Shown here piece after piece: positions 56,316 through 64,000 of a stretch of 64,000 nt of DNA. The stretch comes from Psychrobacter sp. I-STPA6b (lineage in GTDB: Bacteria; Pseudomonadota; Gammaproteobacteria; Pseudomonadales; Moraxellaceae): NCBI RefSeq assembly GCF_020662265.1, contig NZ_VEWM01000063.1, forward strand, positions 62,001-126,000, written 5' to 3'. Position 1 is the stretch's first letter. Every line of letters begins with the position of its first letter. Position numbers and translations under genes: made by a program. The notes under the pieces are model-generated. The model had not been told where the DNA came from and did not search any database. It saw nothing but the letters and a program-made list of their open reading frames with translations.

Positions 56316-56516
56316 GGGTCTGTTGAACATTCATCTTTGTAGAAAAAATTGAGGGAAATTTGCCTTAGTCAAGGCAATGAACGCAGGTAATATCGGGATA
56401 TTAACCAGTTCATTAACGCAGAATAAGGCAAATTTAGCCAATTTTTACACAAAAGTAAAAAAACAACTGTATCCCTTGAAAATACTAGATTAACGGGGTG
56501 AATGTTCAACAGACCC
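56316..56516. mobile_element. 201-bp MITE-like element, copy A
   Basis: The element starts GGGTCTGTTGAACATTCA and ends TGAATGTTCAACAGACCC, perfect 18-base terminal inverted repeats. It is flanked by TA on both sides and encodes no protein. It is the same length as copy B at 58373-58573 with two differences. It lies between hmuU and hmuV. The shape (short, TIRs, TA flanks) fits a non-autonomous element moved by an unlinked transposase. Confidence 0.85.
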
Positions 56517-56568
56517 TAATAGACCTGAGATTTTCATAACCTTACTAAATCATAGTAGAGGATGCCTA

Positions 56569-57372
56569 ATGGAACAAATAACCCACCCAAACAGCACACA
56601 AACTCAAAATGACACTTGGCTAGTGCTAAAAAATATCCATATTGCCCATCGGGATAAAGTTCTATTAGACATTGAGCATCTGCAACTGCCAAAAAATAAA
56701 TTGATTGCCTTTATCGGTCCTAACGGTGCGGGTAAAAGTACCTTACTACACAGCATCCTAGACCAACATACAGGCAGTTTAACCACTCAAGGTAACATCA
56801 GTGCAAATGGCGAACCAATACAAACACTGGTCAAACAAGGAAAAATTGGCTGGGTTGGGCAACATGAGCGTTTTGAACTACCACTGACTGTCTTAGACTA
56901 TGCCCTACTTGGCACATCTCCCATGCTAGCATGGTATCAACGTCCAAAAGCCAATCATGTGCAGCAAGCACAGCAACTTTTACATGACTTTGAATTGACA
57001 CACCTGACAACTTCCCGTATTCAAACACTATCAGGTGGTGAAAAACAACGTCTTGCCGTTGTACGAGCATTAATGCAAAACACAAATATATTAATGTTTG
57101 ATGAGCCTTGTAACCACTTAGATATTCGACATCAACGTTTTCTATTAAACTACCTACACCAACTCGTACATCAGCAAAACAAAAGCATCATTGTTGTCTT
57201 ACATGACTTAACTCAAGCTCATCGTTATACAGATGAAGTGGTGTTACTCAATCAAGGCAAAGTAGTCGCACAAGGAGCACCCGAAACCATCATGACCAGC
57301 TCACAGCTTAGTACCGTCTATCATGTTGACATTAAAGTCCACCAGACAGAGGATGGTGTCGTATTTGTCTAG
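56569..57372 (+). CDS. hmuV: haem ABC transporter ATP-binding protein HmuV
   Basis: This 267-residue ATPase drives haem uptake with HmuTU. Walker A is GPNGAGKSTLL (about 50-60), the signature LSGGEKQRLAVV (about 150-161), Walker B ILMFDEPCNHLD, and the switch His is in VVLHDLTQAH. AGAGGA precedes the ATG. The gene keeps the hmuSTUV order, with the MITE in the intergenic gap. Expression now depends on readthrough of the element or on a promoter near it. Confidence 0.88.
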   Translation: MEQITHPNSTQTQNDTWLVLKNIHIAHRDKVLLDIEHLQLPKNKLIAFIGPNGAGKSTLLHSILDQHTGSLTTQGNISANGEPIQTLVKQGKIGWVGQHERFELPLTVLDYALLGTSPMLAWYQRPKANHVQQAQQLLHDFELTHLTTSRIQTLSGGEKQRLAVVRALMQNTNILMFDEPCNHLDIRHQRFLLNYLHQLVHQQNKSIIVVLHDLTQAHRYTDEVVLLNQGKVVAQGAPETIMTSSQLSTVYHVDIKVHQTEDGVVFV

Positions 57373-57767
57373 TAACTACACATATCAGACCTATCATCTG
57401 TCTAGATAAACACTTAACCTAATCCTAAAACTAATACATATACGATAAATGTCTAAAAATATCACTGTATTTCTATAAATAAATATTGTAATCTATTAAC
57501 ATATAATCATTATATTAACTAAAAAACAAAACTAAGAGCATATAAGCTCATAAACAATAATCCACAAACTTTGTCTCACTAAACATCTGTATTAATAGTC
57601 TATAGTGATGATTTTTTATTAGAATAAATACACATACTACTGCATTAAATTTTGGTTCAAATAGAATAACTATTTTTCCCTAAGTTTGCCTTGTATTACA
57701 CTATTTTGACTTAAAATCCCTGAATTATAGATAACAAATACAGATTCACATAAAACAAGGAATAACT
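57373..57767. other. intergenic region, no gene seen
   Basis: This AT-rich 395-base gap lies between hmuV and the HdeD-like gene. It should hold the promoter of the latter. I see no hairpin terminator with a T tract, open frame or repeat in it. Confidence 0.6.
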
Positions 57768-58274
57768 ATGAATCGTACATTATGGGTAATTATTGGTATT
57801 ATTAGTATCCTTGGTGGTACATTTGCACTCTTTAACCCTCTCAGTGCCTCATTAGCAGCCGAGCAAATTGCTGGCTGGATTTTTCTATTTGTCGGTATTT
57901 TACAACTTTTCACAATTTTTCAAGTCAGTAGCACCAGTGCACGCATCTTTACTGGACTTGGTGGTGCTGTCAGTACATTGATTGGATTGGAGCTATTACA
58001 AGAACCATTAAAAGGCATCTTAGCTCTCACGTTAGTTATTGCTTTCTTATTTATCCTAACAGGTAGTATCAAGAGCTTTGTGGCATTTAGCTTGCGTAAC
58101 ACACCAGCATTTGCCCCAATGTTATTTTCTGGCATCATCTCTATCATATTAGCAGTGATGATATTTACTAATTTTCCCCAGTCAGCTACCTTTATTTTAG
58201 GTATTCTGCTCGCTGTTGAGCTTATCTCAAATGGTCTCACTCTTCTAATGTTCTCACGCAATCAGACAGCCTAA
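57768..58274 (+). CDS. HdeD-like (DUF308) membrane protein
   Basis: This 168-residue inner-membrane protein has about six hydrophobic segments. LWVIIGIISILGGTFALFNP and IAGWIFLFVGILQLFTIF give the repeated DUF308 units, and the layout fits the HdeD family, linked with acid resistance in E. coli. AAGGAATA precedes ATG 57768. It stands alone between the haem locus and nadE. Confidence 0.82.
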   Translation: MNRTLWVIIGIISILGGTFALFNPLSASLAAEQIAGWIFLFVGILQLFTIFQVSSTSARIFTGLGGAVSTLIGLELLQEPLKGILALTLVIAFLFILTGSIKSFVAFSLRNTPAFAPMLFSGIISIILAVMIFTNFPQSATFILGILLAVELISNGLTLLMFSRNQTA

Positions 58275-58295
58275 TACATAATCTACAACCATTAA

Positions 58296-58318
58296 AAAAC
58301 GCACCTTGAGTGCGTTTT
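58296..58318 (+). terminator. terminator after the HdeD-like gene
   Basis: AAAACGCAC at 58296-58304 pairs with GTGCGTTTT at 58310-58318 around CTTGA. It starts 22 bases after the stop codon and has T residues at its 3' edge. Confidence 0.75.
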
Positions 58319-58324
58319 GTTGAT

Positions 58325-58676
58325 GGGTCTATTGAACAGTCATTTTTGAAGTAAAAATTAACGCACTGTTTAGGGTCTGTTGAACATTCATCTTTGTAGA
58401 AAAAATTGAGGGAAATTTGCCTTAGTCAAGGCAATGAACGCAGGTAATATCGGGATATTAACCAGTTCATTAACGTAGAATAAGGCAAATTTAGCCAATT
58501 TTTACACAAAAGTAAAAAAATAACTGTATCCCTTGAAAATACTAGATTAACGGGGTGAATGTTCAACAGACCCTATTACCATCAGAAGGAAAATTTAGTT
58601 AATTTTTACACAAAGGTAAAATATCACTATACTCCTTCTAAATACTGACTAAACGGAGTGAGTATTCAACAGAGCC
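58325..58676. mobile_element. decayed MITE copy interrupted by a younger copy
   Basis: The left end at 58325 (GGGTCTATTGAACAGTCA) and the right end at 58676 (GAGTATTCAACAGAGCC) are diverged versions of the 201-bp element ends. The internal AATTTTTACACAAAGGTAAA also matches. Copy B lies inside, so the older element was the target of a later insertion. Confidence 0.7.
58373..58573. mobile_element. 201-bp MITE-like element, copy B
   Basis: This copy has the same 201-base length and termini as copy A at 56316-56516, with only two substitutions that I can find. Flanks are again TA. It lies inside an older diverged copy. The near identity of A and B points to recent mobility. Confidence 0.85.
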
Positions 58677-59244
58677 TACTAGAATCTTAGATATATTATT
58701 TACATCTAAGCTTAATAAAACATAACTCATGTCAAATTCATACCATTTATCATGCAGATTTATCACATTATCCTGCCTTTATAACAAATTATCAGCAAAT
58801 TAATAGTTTTAGTACAGAATATATGCTAAAAAATGTTATGGTATTGGTAACATTATCGTTATCTAGTACAGACACATCTAATACAAATTTTGATGTTATA
58901 CTATGTTTCTTCTCATTCTTATAACTTAGATATTTATGAGTAAAATATAATATGCAACCTGCTATCTTACCTATCTAAAGTAACAACTTCTTATTTAAAA
59001 TAACTTAGATAACAGGTAACGATATAAAGAGAAATTTTCACTAGCTTGCATTAAGTTGTATGATTTTTATACAGAATCTATATTCTATATGTTTATATAC
59101 ATATAGAGATGTTTATTAATTTTATAGTAAACAATTGATTTTACTATATATTTCACCTTATCACTAATATCATTGTAGTTTGCTTAAATCTAGCCAGTCA
59201 TCAGTCAAACAAGCTATTATGTAAAAAACCATAGGAAAGTTATA
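58677..59244. other. AT-rich intergenic region before nadE
   Basis: This 568-base region has no supported gene. A palindrome TCTATAT...ATATAGA lies near 59084-59107. The nadE promoter is expected close to its start. Confidence 0.6.
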
Positions 59245-60894
59245 ATGTCTCATGATAATAATGACCAAGCTAAGCTAAAACTTGCGCTTGCTCAATCCAA
59301 CTACTTAGTTGGAGATATTGCAGGTAATGTTAAAAAAATGCACTCTTTGGCAACTCAAGCACGAGATGCGGGGGCAGACATTGTCTTATTCCCAGAGTTA
59401 GCACTTCTTGGCTACCCACCTGAAGACTTATTGCTACGCCCTAACTTAGCAGAACGTGTTAAGTCGGCTCTTAGCAAACTTAGTGACATCAAAGATATCG
59501 TTATCATTGTGGGCTATCCCCATGTTGACTATCATGGCACTTTTAACTCTGCAGCCATCTTGCATAATGGGCAACAAAAAGGGTTCTACCATAAGCAATA
59601 TTTACCAAACTACGGTGTCTTTGATGAGCGTCGCTACTTTGATAAAGGTCGTAACCAAGTCTTATTCGATTACCAAGGTATCACGATTGGATTACTAATA
59701 TGTGAAGACTTATGGCAACCAGAGCCAGTCAAAGCCCTTAAAGAGCAAGGGGCAGATTTAATCCTTACCATAAACTCTTCACCATTTGAACTGGGTAAAC
59801 AAGAGATTAGAAAAGCCATATTAAAAGAGCGTGCCACCACTAATAATACTCCCATTGTTTATGTAAACAGTGTTGGTGGACAAGACGATTTAGTCTTTGA
59901 TGGTGGCTCACTGGTTATACAAGCGAATGGTGACATCGCACATGAAGCCCCACGCTTTTTAAATCACCTAATGATGGCAACATTTGATATCAAAACTGCA
60001 CAGTTTGATACTCAACCCAAGCCCCCCCTATCACTTAGTCCAGAGTCAGAAATGTACCAAGCACTGGTTGTTGGCTTGCGTGACTATGTCAATAATTCTG
60101 GATTTGAGGGCGTTATTATTGGTCTATCAGGTGGCATTGACTCAGCCCTATCACTATGTATTGCTGTTGATGCCCTCGGCTCAGATAAAGTCTATGCTGT
60201 CATGATGCCTTATGAGTACACCTCACAAATCAGCTTGGAAGACGCTCAAGCTCAAGCACGTCGACTCAATGTATCCTATACAGTCTGCCCTATTCATGAT
60301 GCCGTCGATGGTATGCGTATGACTCTAGCACCATTATTTAGTAAGTCAAAAGCAGATACCACCGAAGAGAATATCCAAGCACGGGCACGTGGTATGGTAC
60401 TGATGGCACTGTCTAATAAGTTTGGACATTTAGTCATTACCACAGGTAATAAATCAGAAATGGCAGTTGGCTATGCCACTTTATATGGTGATATGGCCGG
60501 TGGCTTTGATGTGCTAAAAGATGTTTATAAAACCCAAGTATATGCACTAGCAAACTACCGTAACCGTCTTGAAGACACAGATGTAATTCCAGAGCGTGTT
60601 ATTACACGTCCACCATCTGCTGAGCTACGTCCTGACCAAAAAGACCAAGACAGTCTACCTGACTATGATACTTTAGACACTCTATTAAAACACTACATTG
60701 ATGAAGACTTAGGTTTCAATGAGATTGTTGCCAAAGGATTCCCTGAGGCACTCGTTGCGAAAGTTATTACGATGGTGGATAACAGTGAATACAAACGCCG
60801 TCAAGCTGCCATAGGTACAAAAATCAGCCATAAAGCCTTTGGTCGTGAGCGCCGTTATCCATTGGTTAATAAATGGTCAATTCAAGATAACTAA
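59245..60894 (+). CDS. nadE: glutamine-dependent NAD+ synthetase
   Basis: This 549-residue cytoplasmic enzyme makes NAD+ from deamido-NAD+, using ammonia from glutamine. The N-terminal ~270 residues are a carbon-nitrogen hydrolase (glutaminase) with the catalytic Glu in ELALLGYPPEDLLLRPNLAE, Lys in FYHKQYLPNYGVFDE and Cys in GLLICEDLWQPEPVK. The C-terminal synthetase has the P-loop GLSGGIDSALSLCIAVDALG at about 292-311 and GNKSEMAVGYATLYGDMAGG. The AGGAAAG site precedes ATG 59245. Both halves are complete. Confidence 0.93.
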   Translation: MSHDNNDQAKLKLALAQSNYLVGDIAGNVKKMHSLATQARDAGADIVLFPELALLGYPPEDLLLRPNLAERVKSALSKLSDIKDIVIIVGYPHVDYHGTFNSAAILHNGQQKGFYHKQYLPNYGVFDERRYFDKGRNQVLFDYQGITIGLLICEDLWQPEPVKALKEQGADLILTINSSPFELGKQEIRKAILKERATTNNTPIVYVNSVGGQDDLVFDGGSLVIQANGDIAHEAPRFLNHLMMATFDIKTAQFDTQPKPPLSLSPESEMYQALVVGLRDYVNNSGFEGVIIGLSGGIDSALSLCIAVDALGSDKVYAVMMPYEYTSQISLEDAQAQARRLNVSYTVCPIHDAVDGMRMTLAPLFSKSKADTTEENIQARARGMVLMALSNKFGHLVITTGNKSEMAVGYATLYGDMAGGFDVLKDVYKTQVYALANYRNRLEDTDVIPERVITRPPSAELRPDQKDQDSLPDYDTLDTLLKHYIDEDLGFNEIVAKGFPEALVAKVITMVDNSEYKRRQAAIGTKISHKAFGRERRYPLVNKWSIQDN

Positions 60895-60926
60895 ACGCTT
60901 ACACCACACTTTATATGTAACATACA

Positions 60927-60962
60927 ACAATGCCTATGATGGTTAACCATCATAGGCATTGT
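60927..60962. terminator. long perfect hairpin between nadE and yggS
   Basis: ACAATGCCTATGATGG pairs perfectly over 16 bases with its complement around TTAA. It lies between two convergent genes and probably ends transcription from both sides, though the T tract is weak. Confidence 0.7.
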
Positions 60963-61019
60963 AATTTATAAACCGCTTTATCCTCATATTATCAAGTAGT
61001 ACGCACTCACACCTACTTT

Positions 61020-61745
61020 CTAGTTTCTAGCACCAAAAATGGCTGTCCCTACCCGCACCATGGTTGAACCATGAGTAATCGCATCTACCATATCACCACT
61101 CATTCCCATACTTAATGTATCCCATGCTGTTAGCTCTGGATATTTACTTTTTATTGTATTAAATAATGCCTGTGTTCTGGCAAATGCCTGTGTATCCTCT
61201 TTTGCAGGAATAATCATTAATCCACGTAAACACAGCTTTGGATAATCTTTAATCGCACATACCAGTGCCTCTACATCTTCTGGTAAACAGCCTGATTTAC
61301 TCTCTTCTAGGTCAATATTCACTTGTATTAACACATTTAACGCAGGTAAATTTTCAGGACGTTGATTATTTAAACGTTTAGCAATAATCTCTCGCTCAAT
61401 GGTATGCACCCACGCAAAGTTTTCAGCAATATCACGGGTTTTATTACGCTGGATATGTCCAATATAGTGCCAAATGATAGACGGTTGCTGAGATTTTAGC
61501 ACTTGGATTTTATCTAATGCTTCTTGCAAATAATTTTCACCAAAATCAACCTGTCCTGCCTCAGCCAATGCTTGAACCATTGAGGCTGGTTTGGTTTTAG
61601 ATACTGCCAATAGAGTCACTTGTTGAGATTGACCTTTAGCAGCCCGACTCACCTGCTCTAATACTGCCTGCCAGCGTTGTTGCAACGCCTGTTGTTCTAC
61701 TAAAGTTAGCTTTTCTTGTACTAGTGATTGTGATGACTGTAACAT
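61020..61745 (-). CDS. yggS: YggS-family PLP homeostasis protein
   Basis: This 241-residue cytoplasmic protein binds pyridoxal phosphate and keeps its level in balance. The PLP lysine is in LLAVSKTKPASMVQALAEAG, followed by DFGENYLQEALDK, WHYIGHIQRNKTRDIAE, and the C-terminal LSMGMSGDMVDAITHGSTMV with RVGTAIFGAR. All fit the PROSC/YggS family. It is divergent from pilT, the arrangement seen in Pseudomonas and Acinetobacter relatives. Confidence 0.92.
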   Translation of the reverse strand: MLQSSQSLVQEKLTLVEQQALQQRWQAVLEQVSRAAKGQSQQVTLLAVSKTKPASMVQALAEAGQVDFGENYLQEALDKIQVLKSQQPSIIWHYIGHIQRNKTRDIAENFAWVHTIEREIIAKRLNNQRPENLPALNVLIQVNIDLEESKSGCLPEDVEALVCAIKDYPKLCLRGLMIIPAKEDTQAFARTQALFNTIKSKYPELTAWDTLSMGMSGDMVDAITHGSTMVRVGTAIFGARN

Positions 61746-62083
61746 GGTGACACTTTACCTTCTATTGACACTATTATAAGAGGTTACGGTTAATATGATT
61801 CTATCATTATAAGCTATGCTAAAATAATAGGACTCATTATAATGATAACAATGCTAGACTATGTATCAAAGTCTATAACAGTTAGAAAAATAGAGTATTT
61901 TTTATTCAAAATAAAAAGCTAAGTTTATATTAAACTGATATTACGACTAGTGAACAGAATAACCTGACGTATATCAGTTGCTTCCATACTCAGCATAATA
62001 GATATATGGCACAATAAACCATAACAAATTTTGAATAAAAATATTGATAATTGACTTAATTCACCTTTTACTAGGAAAAAAAT
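61746..62083. other. divergent promoter region of yggS and pilT
   Basis: This 338-base AT-rich gap must hold promoters for both divergent genes. No gene, strong repeat or recognised operator is visible. Confidence 0.6.
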
Positions 62084-63139
62084 ATGTCTGCTAAAAGCAA
62101 TCTAAGCATTGAAGACTTACTACGTTTTGCCCATAAACATAAAGCATCAGATTTACATATCTCTGCTGGCATGCCTGCTGTAATCCGTGTCGATGGTGAG
62201 ATGATTAAGGTGAATATGCCTGTTATGGATCACCAAACCGTTCATGGGCTCATTTATGACATCATGAATGATAAACAACGTGCTGACTTTGAGGAATTTT
62301 TAGAAACTGACTTTTCATTTGAAATTCCACAATTAGCACGCTTTCGTGTAAACGCCTTTAACCAAAACCGTGGTGCTGGTGCTGTTTTCCGAACCATTCC
62401 ATCAAAAGTATTAAGCATGGAAGATCTTGGTATGGGGGATGTATTTAGAAAAATCTCCAGCTTTAAGCGTGGTGTGGTACTGGTTACTGGACCAACAGGT
62501 TCGGGTAAATCCACCTCACTAGCTGCCATGATTGACTATATTAATGATACCCGTAAAGAACATATCCTAACCATTGAAGACCCGATTGAGTTTGTACATC
62601 AGTCCAAGAACAGCTTAATTAACCAGCGCGAAGTACATCGAGATACACTCAGCTTCGATGCTGCACTACGCTCTGCACTCCGTGAAGACCCTGACGTTAT
62701 TCTTGTAGGTGAGCTACGTGACTTGGAGACGATTCGTCTGGCACTAACAGCCGCAGAGACAGGGCACTTAGTTTTTGGTACGCTACACACCAGCTCAGCT
62801 GCAAAAACCATTGACCGTGTGATTGATGTTTTCCCAGCAGCAGAAAAAGATATGATTCGTGCGATGTTATCAGAGTCTTTACAGGCCGTTGTCTCACAAA
62901 CCCTGCTAAAACGTAAGGCTGGTGGACGTGTTGCCGCTCATGAAATTATGTTGGGCACACCAGCAATTCGCAACCTTATTCGTGAAAATAAAATTGCACA
63001 GATGTACTCAGCCATTCAAACCAGTGCTGGAGAAGGTATGATTACACTGGATCAAACTTTAAAAAACCTAGTTGCTAATGGCACAATTACCAAAGAAGTC
63101 GCTCGTCCTTATGCAAAACAACCCGAAGCCTTCTTCTAA
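62084..63139 (+). CDS. pilT: type IV pilus retraction ATPase PilT
   Basis: PilT depolymerises the pilus for twitching motility and DNA uptake. It has 351 residues. The N-terminal PAS-like domain starts with ASDLHISAGMPAVIRVDGEM. Walker A is GPTGSGKSTS (about 136-145), the Asp box is TIEDPIEFVH, Walker B is DPDVILVGELRDLET and the His box GHLVFGTLHTSSA. The C-terminal AIRNLIRENKIAQMYSAIQT is the PilT-specific retraction motif. AGGAAA precedes ATG 62084. pilU follows by 101 bases. Confidence 0.95.
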   Translation: MSAKSNLSIEDLLRFAHKHKASDLHISAGMPAVIRVDGEMIKVNMPVMDHQTVHGLIYDIMNDKQRADFEEFLETDFSFEIPQLARFRVNAFNQNRGAGAVFRTIPSKVLSMEDLGMGDVFRKISSFKRGVVLVTGPTGSGKSTSLAAMIDYINDTRKEHILTIEDPIEFVHQSKNSLINQREVHRDTLSFDAALRSALREDPDVILVGELRDLETIRLALTAAETGHLVFGTLHTSSAAKTIDRVIDVFPAAEKDMIRAMLSESLQAVVSQTLLKRKAGGRVAAHEIMLGTPAIRNLIRENKIAQMYSAIQTSAGEGMITLDQTLKNLVANGTITKEVARPYAKQPEAFF

Positions 63140-63240
63140 GATTAGATAACTTAATAACTATCTGAATAAATAAAAGCAAAACCAAAAGATTCTTAACTTG
63201 ACATATAACTGATATATCACTCATAACAGCGAATAACCTT

Positions 63241-64000
63241 ATGGAATTTGATAAATTATTACAACTGATGGTCAAGCAAAATGGCTCTGACCTTTTTATT
63301 ACAGCAGATGTCCCTCCTTCAATCAAAGTGAATGGGCAAATTCATCCCATCGGTAAGACACCATTGACTGGTAAACAATGTATGGCACTGGTCACCAGTA
63401 TCATGACTGAAAGTCAAAAACAAGAATTTGCTGAAACAAATGAGTGTCAGTTTGCCATCTCTGATAAAAACAAAACGGCACGCTTTCGGGTCAGTGCCTT
63501 TATCCAACGAGATCAAGCTGGCATGGTATTGCGTAAAATTGAAACAAATATTCCAACTGCTGATCAATTAAGACTGCCTCCAATCCTAACCGAACTTGCA
63601 ATGAAAAAACGTGGCATTATTTTGCTGGTCGGTGCAACTGGTACAGGTAAATCTACGACCCTTGCAGCTATGATTGGTCACCGCAATGCCAACTCACGTG
63701 GACATATCATTACCATTGAAGACCCCATTGAATATGTCCATGAGCATCGAGGTTGTATTATTACTCAGCGAGAAGTCGGTATTGATACTCTATCGTTTGA
63801 AGCTGGCTTAAAAAACACCTTACGTCAAGCGCCTGATGTGATATTGATTGGTGAGATTCGTAACCGTGAAGTAATGAGCTATGCTATCCAGTATGCTGAA
63901 ACAGGTCACTTAGTCTTTGCCACACTACATGCGAACAATGCTAACCAAGCCATTGACCGTATCATTCACTTCTTTGAATCAGACCGTCATAGTCAACTAT
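63241..64000 (+). CDS. pilU: PilT-like ATPase PilU, 5' part (runs off window)
   Basis: This PilT-dependent accessory retraction ATPase continues past base 64000; about 253 residues are present. Seen are FDKLLQLMVKQNGSDLFITA, Walker A GATGTGKSTTLAAM, the Asp box TIEDPIEYVHEHRG, Walker B DVILIGEIRNREVM and GHLVFATLHANNANQAID. The Gln-Arg pair in TQREVGIDTLSFEAGLKNTL is usual for PilU. The gene order pilT-pilU matches other Moraxellaceae and Pseudomonas. Confidence 0.93.
   Translation, partial: MEFDKLLQLMVKQNGSDLFITADVPPSIKVNGQIHPIGKTPLTGKQCMALVTSIMTESQKQEFAETNECQFAISDKNKTARFRVSAFIQRDQAGMVLRKIETNIPTADQLRLPPILTELAMKKRGIILLVGATGTGKSTTLAAMIGHRNANSRGHIITIEDPIEYVHEHRGCIITQREVGIDTLSFEAGLKNTLRQAPDVILIGEIRNREVMSYAIQYAETGHLVFATLHANNANQAIDRIIHFFESDRHSQL

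Noticed and set aside
59084..59107. AT-only palindrome before nadE as a riboswitch or operator
   Set aside because: It is short, has no conserved aptamer features and lies 138 bases before the start in AT-rich DNA.

Overview
The window looks like chromosome of a low-GC gammaproteobacterium of the Moraxellaceae (Psychrobacter/Moraxella type). The grounds are the yggS-pilT-pilU order, the AT-rich codon use, the hmuSTUV haem locus with a Fur box, a yehLMPQ-like MoxR/VWA/SWIM cluster, and a 201-bp terminal-inverted-repeat element present in several states of decay. The genus is inferred from these features, not proven.

Region by region. 1-770 is the N-terminal half of betB (minus strand). 1687-9278 is an iron-siderophore uptake block: an AraC regulator divergent from a TonB receptor, then a lipoprotein binding protein, two permeases and an ATPase, followed by an AT-rich orphan gene. 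10068-12610 holds an ornithine cyclodeaminase-family gene and gabD. 12938-21326 is a tightly packed five-gene operon (SWIM protein, DUF5691-like, MoxR ATPase, DUF5682-like, VWA protein). 21629-29824 carries gcdH and the purine-oxidation genes xdhC, xdhB, xdhA with an NCS2 permease. 30637-32931 is a divergent YeiH-type transporter and LysR regulator pair.

33055-42400 is an accessory island behind tRNA-Val(GAC). An 18-bp copy of the tRNA anticodon arm lies at 42382-42399, as expected for a tRNA-targeting integration. The island carries a 5'-truncated polymorphic toxin tip (Hint pretoxin plus deaminase-like toxin), a row of at least six presumed immunity genes including three mosaic SMI1/KNR4 (SUKH-like) paralogues and one two-domain version, a hipA/hipB-like pair in toxin-first order, and a Fic AMPylator-like gene. 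No integrase is visible.

42709-52052 is a YqiJ-like membrane protein, a YqiK flotillin with a long Ala/Glu-rich coiled coil, and a 2072-residue DUF3686-type AAA ATPase. This is a membrane-scaffold plus giant-ATPase operon whose function is not established, and it is my best candidate for an undescribed system. 52178-57372 holds a PepSY protein and the haem genes hmuS, hmuT, hmuU and hmuV, with a 201-bp MITE-like element inserted between hmuU and hmuV. 57768-58274 is an HdeD-like membrane protein, followed by a second, nested MITE copy. 59245-64000 carries nadE, yggS (minus), pilT and the 5' part of pilU.
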